Shown: one piece after another, positions 59,759-64,000 of the stretch
How positions within the stretch are numbered: position 1 is the stretch's first letter
Layout: every line of letters begins with the position of its first letter
Assembly: GCF_020329485.1 (NCBI RefSeq)
Contig: NZ_JAGKJI010000014.1
Span: 90,638-154,637, forward strand
Direction: 5' to 3'
Source of the DNA: Bradyrhizobium cenepequi
GTDB taxonomy: Bacteria; Pseudomonadota; Alphaproteobacteria; Rhizobiales; Xanthobacteraceae
DNA length: 64,000 nt
Translations under genes and position numbers: made by a program
The notes under the pieces: model-generated
The model's input: only the letters and a program-made list of their open reading frames with translations
Database searches by the model: none
Told to the model about the DNA's origin: nothing

Positions 59759-60595
59759 ATGCGTTCCAAGACCCGTTCCAGGACATCAGATGCCGGGCTG
59801 ATCAGCCTGTTCCTCGACATGCTCGCGGCTGAACAGGGCGCCGGCGACAAATCATCCAGCGTGGCGCGCCGGCTCTCGTCGATGCGGCACCTGTTCCGCT
59901 TCCTGCTCAACGAGCGGCTTCGCACCGACGATCCAGCCGCGATCCTCTCTGGCCCGAAGCGCGGCCGCGGCCTGCCCAAGGTGCTGTCGATCGCGGACGT
60001 CGACCGCATGCTGACGCGGGCGAAGGAACTGACGCAAACCGATAGCTCGCCGGCGCTGCGGCTGCGCGCACTGCGGCTGCATTGCCTCCTGGAGGTGCTG
60101 TACGCCACCGGCCTGCGCGTCTCCGAACTGGTCTCGCTGCCGCTGTCGGCGGCGCGGCGCGACGCCCGCATGATCGTGGTGCGCGGCAAGGGCAACAAGG
60201 AGCGCCTGGTGCCGCTGAACGACGCCTCGCGGCAAGCAATGGCCGATTATCTTGCGGCGATGCAGGTGATGAAGCCGGAGAAGAAGGCCGCGCCGTCGAA
60301 ATGGCTGTTTCCGTCCTTCGGCGCGAGCGGCCATTTGACCCGGCAGCACTTTGCCCGCGACCTGAAGGAATTGGCAGCCGCTTCGGGCCTGGCGCCTCGG
60401 CTCGTCTCCCCACATGTGCTGCGGCACGCCTTTGCCAGCCACCTCTTGCACAATGGCGCCGACCTGCGCATCGTCCAGACGCTGCTCGGCCATACCGACA
60501 TCTCGACCACCCAGATCTATACCCACGTCGTCGAGGAGCGGCTGAAGAGCCTGGTGCGTGACCTGCATCCCCTGGCCGAGAAGTCGCAGCAGTAG
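59759..60595 (+). CDS. xerD: Tyrosine recombinase XerD with an internal deletion in the core-binding domain
   Basis: The 278-residue protein has the complete catalytic domain: Arg in ATGLRVSELVSL, Lys in GKGNKERLVPL, HVLRHAFASHLL, LLGHTDISTTQ and the Tyr nucleophile at 254 (IYTHV). The N-terminal SAM-like core-binding domain is not complete: FLDMLAAEQGAG runs directly into DKSSSVARRLSSMRHLFRFL, so about 45 residues present in E. coli XerD (ENTLNAYRRDL to GYK) are missing at residue 29/30. The reading frame is kept. It should act with XerC at dif, but DNA binding may be affected. Confidence 0.93.
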   Translation: MRSKTRSRTSDAGLISLFLDMLAAEQGAGDKSSSVARRLSSMRHLFRFLLNERLRTDDPAAILSGPKRGRGLPKVLSIADVDRMLTRAKELTQTDSSPALRLRALRLHCLLEVLYATGLRVSELVSLPLSAARRDARMIVVRGKGNKERLVPLNDASRQAMADYLAAMQVMKPEKKAAPSKWLFPSFGASGHLTRQHFARDLKELAAASGLAPRLVSPHVLRHAFASHLLHNGADLRIVQTLLGHTDISTTQIYTHVVEERLKSLVRDLHPLAEKSQQ

Positions 60596-60763
60596 TCGAT
60601 CCGCCTTGACTTCGGCGGCTTCTCACAGGAAAGAGCGTCACCGCTTGCGGTCAGCCCGCGCGCCTCGACTGAGGCTGCGTGTTAACTTGTTGAAGATACA
60701 AAGCTTCTCTTCCAAACCTAGACCCGCTTCGCCGCCCGCCAGGTTCCTTCCTATATTGCCGTA

Positions 60764-61726
60764 ATGCCGGATCAGATGCGCAGTTACCTCGACTTCGAAA
60801 AACCCGTCGCCGAGCTTGAGTCCAAGATCGACGAATTGCGCACGCTGGCGGCGTCCGGCAGCGACATCGGCGACGAGATCACGCGGATCGAGGAGAAGGC
60901 CGGCCAGGCGTTGGCGGACCTCTACGCCAACCTGACGCCCTGGCAGAAAACGCTGGTAGCGCGGCACCCGCAGCGGCCGCATTTCACCGATTTCGTCAGC
61001 GCGCTCATCACCGAATTCACGCCGCTGGCCGGCGACCGCAAATTCGCCGACGACGAAGCCCTGCTCGGTGGCTTCGGCCGCTTCCGCGGCGAGAGCATCT
61101 GCGTGATCGGCCAGGAAAAGGGCGCCTCCACCGAGAGCCGGCTCAAGCACAATTTCGGCATGGCGCGGCCGGAAGGCTACCGCAAGGCGGTGCGGCTGAT
61201 GGAGATGGCGGACCGTTTCGGCATCCCCGTGCTCTCCCTGGTCGATTCGGCCGGCGCCTATCCGGGCATCGGCGCCGAGGAGCGCGGACAGGCCGAAGCG
61301 ATCGCGCGCTCGACCGATGTCTGCCTGTCGCTGGGCGTGCCCAATGTCGCGATCATCACCGGCGAGGGCATGTCGGGCGGCGCGATCGCGATCACCACCG
61401 CCAACCGTGTCCTGATGATGGAGCACGCGATCTACAGCGTGATCTCGCCGGAAGCGGCATCCTCGATCCTGTGGCGGGACGGCACCAAGGCGCAGGAAGC
61501 CGCCAACAGCATGAAGATCACCGCGCAGGACATGCTGCGATTCGGCGTGATCGACCAGATCCTGAAGGAGCCGCCGGGCGGCGCCCACCGCGATCCCGCC
61601 GCCATGATCGCGTCCACCGGCGATGCCATCGCCCAGGCCTTCAACGACCTACGAAATCTTGATGCGGACGCGATCCGCAAGCAGCGGCGGCAGAAGTTTC
61701 TCGATATCGGCCGCAAACTCGGCTAG
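60764..61726 (+). CDS. accA: Acetyl-CoA carboxylase carboxyltransferase subunit alpha
   Basis: The 320-residue protein is AccA: YLDFEKPVAELESKIDELR at the start, RHPQRPHFTDFV, ICVIGQEKGASTESRLKHNF and GMARPEGYRKAVRLMEMADR, then EEGE-like AEERGQAEAIARS and GEGMSGGAIAI. With AccD it transfers carboxyl from biotin to acetyl-CoA, the first step of fatty acid synthesis. The ATG at 60764 fits the family start. Confidence 0.98.
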   Translation: MPDQMRSYLDFEKPVAELESKIDELRTLAASGSDIGDEITRIEEKAGQALADLYANLTPWQKTLVARHPQRPHFTDFVSALITEFTPLAGDRKFADDEALLGGFGRFRGESICVIGQEKGASTESRLKHNFGMARPEGYRKAVRLMEMADRFGIPVLSLVDSAGAYPGIGAEERGQAEAIARSTDVCLSLGVPNVAIITGEGMSGGAIAITTANRVLMMEHAIYSVISPEAASSILWRDGTKAQEAANSMKITAQDMLRFGVIDQILKEPPGGAHRDPAAMIASTGDAIAQAFNDLRNLDADAIRKQRRQKFLDIGRKLG

Positions 61727-61955
61727 CCGCCCCGAAAGCGCGGCATTTTGCTCCAGTTCGCCTGGTTTGGCCGCAATTCGGCCCAGAGGCGGGTCTTTAA
61801 CCTCTGCTTGACCATGCCCGTCATGGTTCCGGCCCGGTGACCCCTGTTAAGGTTGCGGGTCGGGAGTCCAAAGGTTACTATTTTAACGATCGCTTCAAGG
61901 CATAAGGGTTGAATCGGGGTTTGCCCGAAATGCCTGGTGGGTGTGGAGCTTGGAC

Positions 61956-63494
61956 TTGAATCACCGCACGCTGGTTCGCGCGCTTCTGGCTTCGGCTGCC
62001 CTTGCGGCCAGTGTATTGCTCGCCGGTTGCAATAGCGACGACATCTCCTTCGCATCGAATGCCAAAGCCAACCAGCCGGTGCCGCCGAAGCTGGTCGCGG
62101 CGATTGGCGAAAAGAACATGGATCTGCAGTCGCCGATCCTGATCCGCCTGTTCAAGCAGGAAGCCGAGCTCGAAGTCTGGAAGCAGGACCGCTCCGGCAA
62201 GTTCGCGCTCTTGAAGACCTATCCGATCTGCCGCTGGTCCGGCGATCTCGGCCCGAAGATCCGCGAGGGCGACCGCCAGGCGCCGGAAGGCTTCTATACG
62301 ATCTCGCCGGGCCAGATGAACCCGCAATCGGCCTATTACCTCTCCTTCAACACCGGCTATCCCAACGCTTTCGACAAGGCGCTCGGCCGCACCGGCTCGC
62401 AGCTGATGGTGCATGGCGACTGCTCATCGCGCGGCTGCTACGCGATGACCGACGAGCAGATCGCGGAAATCTACTCGCTCGGGCGCGAATCCTTCTTTGG
62501 CGGCCAGAAGGCGTTCCAGCTCCAGGCCTATCCGTTCCGGATGACGCCGGTGAACATGGCCAAGCACCGCAACAACCCGAATATGCCTTTCTGGAAGATG
62601 ATCAAGGAAGGCTATGACCACTTCGAGGTGACGAAGCAGGAGCCGAAGGTCGACTTCTGCGAGAAGAAATATGTCTTCGACGCCACCAAGCCGCCGAGCG
62701 CCACTCGCGACCCGGTATTTGATGCGTCCGCCAAATGCCCGGCCTATGTGATCCCTGACGAGATCGCGAGCGCCGTACGCGAGAAGCAGCAACAGGAAGC
62801 GGCCGAGGTCGCCAAGCTGATCTCCAAGGGTACGCCGGTGGCACGGATGAACACCGGCATCGACGGCGGCATGAACAAGATCTTCGCCTCCAAGCTGCCG
62901 GAGGGCAGCACTGGCCTCTCCGAGGGCGGCGACAGCCAGAGCCTGCAATCATTGTCGCTGGCGCGCGCCCCCGGCACGATCCCGTCCACCGTCAATCCGC
63001 CGAAGCCGAACCTGGCCCAGCCCGAGGAGCCGGTGGTGGCGGTGTCGACGACCTCGTCGACGTCATCAACCCGTGTCGCTTCCGCCCCGCCTGCGACGAA
63101 GCCGGACCAGCAGTCGGACGGCTTCTTCTCCAACCTCGCCCGCAAGGTCGGGATCAGTGCCACGGCCGACGCCAACGCCGCCGCTACCAGCGTCCCGCCC
63201 TCTGCGCCAGCAGCGGCCGCGAAGCCCAAAGCTGCGGCGACGAAGCCTACCGAAACCAAGCCTGCCAACACCAAGGCTGCCGAGACCAAACCGCCGTCGG
63301 TCGTTCGCGTCGCACCGAAGCCCGCCGAGACCAAGCTCGCCGCCGCCAAGCCGGCGCTCAAGCCGACCGTCACCGACGCGCCGACCACCTCGACCGCGGC
63401 AGCCGCGCCCGCCGCCAAGGACACGCAGCTCTCAGGCTCGCAGCCGATCGTGCACTCGAACTCCTTCGACAGCCGCTTCGGAGCGATGAAGTAG
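61956..63494 (+). CDS. YafK-like L,D-transpeptidase lipoprotein with long Ala/Pro/Lys-rich tail
   Basis: The protein has 512 residues from the TTG at 61956. A lipoprotein signal ends VLLAGC. The YkuD-type domain follows: LLKTYPICRWSGDLGPKIRE, QAPEGFYTISPGQ and the catalytic HGDCSSRGCYAM (His, Cys). It is the YafK (DpaA) type, which in E. coli releases Braun lipoprotein from peptidoglycan. Residues from about 290 on are of low complexity (KPKAAATKPTETKPANTKAA) and may reach through the cell wall. GGAG is seven bases before 61956; GTG 61941 and TTG 61950 are other starts. Confidence 0.9.
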   Translation: MNHRTLVRALLASAALAASVLLAGCNSDDISFASNAKANQPVPPKLVAAIGEKNMDLQSPILIRLFKQEAELEVWKQDRSGKFALLKTYPICRWSGDLGPKIREGDRQAPEGFYTISPGQMNPQSAYYLSFNTGYPNAFDKALGRTGSQLMVHGDCSSRGCYAMTDEQIAEIYSLGRESFFGGQKAFQLQAYPFRMTPVNMAKHRNNPNMPFWKMIKEGYDHFEVTKQEPKVDFCEKKYVFDATKPPSATRDPVFDASAKCPAYVIPDEIASAVREKQQQEAAEVAKLISKGTPVARMNTGIDGGMNKIFASKLPEGSTGLSEGGDSQSLQSLSLARAPGTIPSTVNPPKPNLAQPEEPVVAVSTTSSTSSTRVASAPPATKPDQQSDGFFSNLARKVGISATADANAAATSVPPSAPAAAAKPKAAATKPTETKPANTKAAETKPPSVVRVAPKPAETKLAAAKPALKPTVTDAPTTSTAAAAPAAKDTQLSGSQPIVHSNSFDSRFGAMK

Positions 63495-63552
63495 GCGCCG
63501 CGTTCACCTCCGTCGGCGCTTCTTCTGATTCAAATGTCAAACAGCTTTCCGC

Positions 63553-63658
63553 TGTCATCGTCCGGCTTGACCGGACGATCCAGTATTCCAGAGGCGTCTG
63601 AGCTTAAGTTGAGAGGCCGTCGGTTACTGGATGCCCGCCTTCGCGGGCATGACGATGG
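63553..63658. repeat. Dispersed repeat I, inverted-repeat element
   Basis: The left part gtcatcgtccggcttgaccg and cggacgatccagta faces tactggatgcccgcc and ttcgcgggcatgacgatg on the right. The ends (gtcatcgt / acgatgg side) are inverted repeats, and each arm has its own small hairpin. It lies just after the L,D-transpeptidase gene and just before repeat G. Confidence 0.75.
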
Positions 63659-63667
63659 AGTGTGAGA

Positions 63668-64000
63668 AGAGGATGTGCATTCGCATTCTCGCGGCGCGTT
63701 ACGCCCGAGCTTTGCATCTCGTTCCACCCTCTCATTGAGTAGAGGGCGCAGGGAAAGCCGGGTGCCGGTTGCACCCGTGGGCCCCGTGCAACAAAAAGCA
63801 CGGGGGTAGGACCACAGGTCAACCGGAGCAACACCGGCTTTCCCTGCGCAGTGGTTTACGGCTTACTTCGTGCTCTTCCCGGTGACCGGGCTTTCTTGCC
63901 ACCGTCGCCTCTCGCGCAAACTTGTTCGCGCAAAAAACTTAGCGCCAGCGTCGGGGCGCCAGAACCACACGACTTCGCCGTCCACGGATAGTCACGCTCG
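63668..64000 (-). repeat. Dispersed repeat G, copy 2, cut by the window end
   Basis: It is the inverted copy of 34760-35165. Shared parts are gcacgggggtaggaccacag, ggtgaccgggctttcttgcc and ccacacgacttcgccgtcc. The 16-bp stem here is 63746-63761 with 63834-63849. The element runs beyond position 64000. Confidence 0.85.

Noticed and set aside
63604..63834. 76-codon minus-strand frame (GPTPVLFVARGPRV)
   Set aside because: It comes entirely from repeat G and repeat I; the same peptide occurs in the other copy near 35 kb, so it follows the repeat and not a gene.

Overview
The window reads as a chromosomal segment of a Bradyrhizobium-like alphaproteobacterium (family Nitrobacteraceae). The grounds are the GC-rich coding, the RegS/RegR-type redox two-component pair, the helicase / S4 protein / FdxA / CarD gene order, the cobS, J-domain and bolA genes close together, the aroK-aroB pair, and several dispersed repeat families that I know from Bradyrhizobium genomes. 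No rRNA, tRNA, CRISPR array, integrase or complete insertion sequence was seen.

Layout. 0-17 kb: the 3' end of a redox sensor kinase and its response regulator, then an accessory-looking stretch of small secreted or unknown proteins, an RlpA-like protein, a large exported phosphodiesterase, a glycosyltransferase/MFS/hydrolase cluster, a class III nucleotide cyclase and several one-gene units (DUF4242, GrpB, DUF899). 17-24.6 kb: core genes carD, fdxA, an S4 RNA-binding protein and a SUV3-like helicase on the minus strand, then a DUF3108 protein and rpmB. 24.6-29.8 kb: a visibly more AT-rich island inserted after the rpmB terminator. 29.8-38.4 kb: a DUF2235 hydrolase, regulators, OpgC, an acyl-CoA dehydrogenase and an esterase, interrupted by repeats. 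38.5-48 kb: a three-domain Aas-type acyltransferase and catabolic oxidoreductases. 48-64 kb: core metabolism and cell-envelope genes (cobT, cobS, a DedA protein, two divergent citrate synthase homologues, a J-domain protein, bolA, a CNNM/CorC-type protein, aroB, aroK, xerD, accA, a YafK-like L,D-transpeptidase).

The strongest candidate for something new is the 24.7-29.7 kb island. Its first gene fuses a P-loop nucleotide-kinase-like domain to an adenylosuccinate-synthetase domain in which the catalytic Asp of PurA (GDEGKG) is replaced by Ser (GSEGKG). This replacement, as I recall it, is the hallmark of phage PurZ, the enzyme that starts 2-aminoadenine (Z) synthesis from dGMP. Next to it are a YfbR-like HD nucleotidohydrolase (the fold also used by phage DatZ), a protein with a PEP-synthase-type ATP-binding half, an XRE regulator with a likely operator, and a DUF7002 protein. 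A chromosomal purine-nucleotide system, possibly for defence or for a modified nucleotide, is a reasonable hypothesis; nothing in the sequence proves it.

Other points of note are a dispersed 0.3-0.4 kb repeat whose two copies show paired compensatory changes in a 16-bp stem; an XerD that lacks about 45 residues of its core-binding domain; and a HTH-fused citrate synthase divergent from a second citrate synthase, with two palindromes in the shared promoter.
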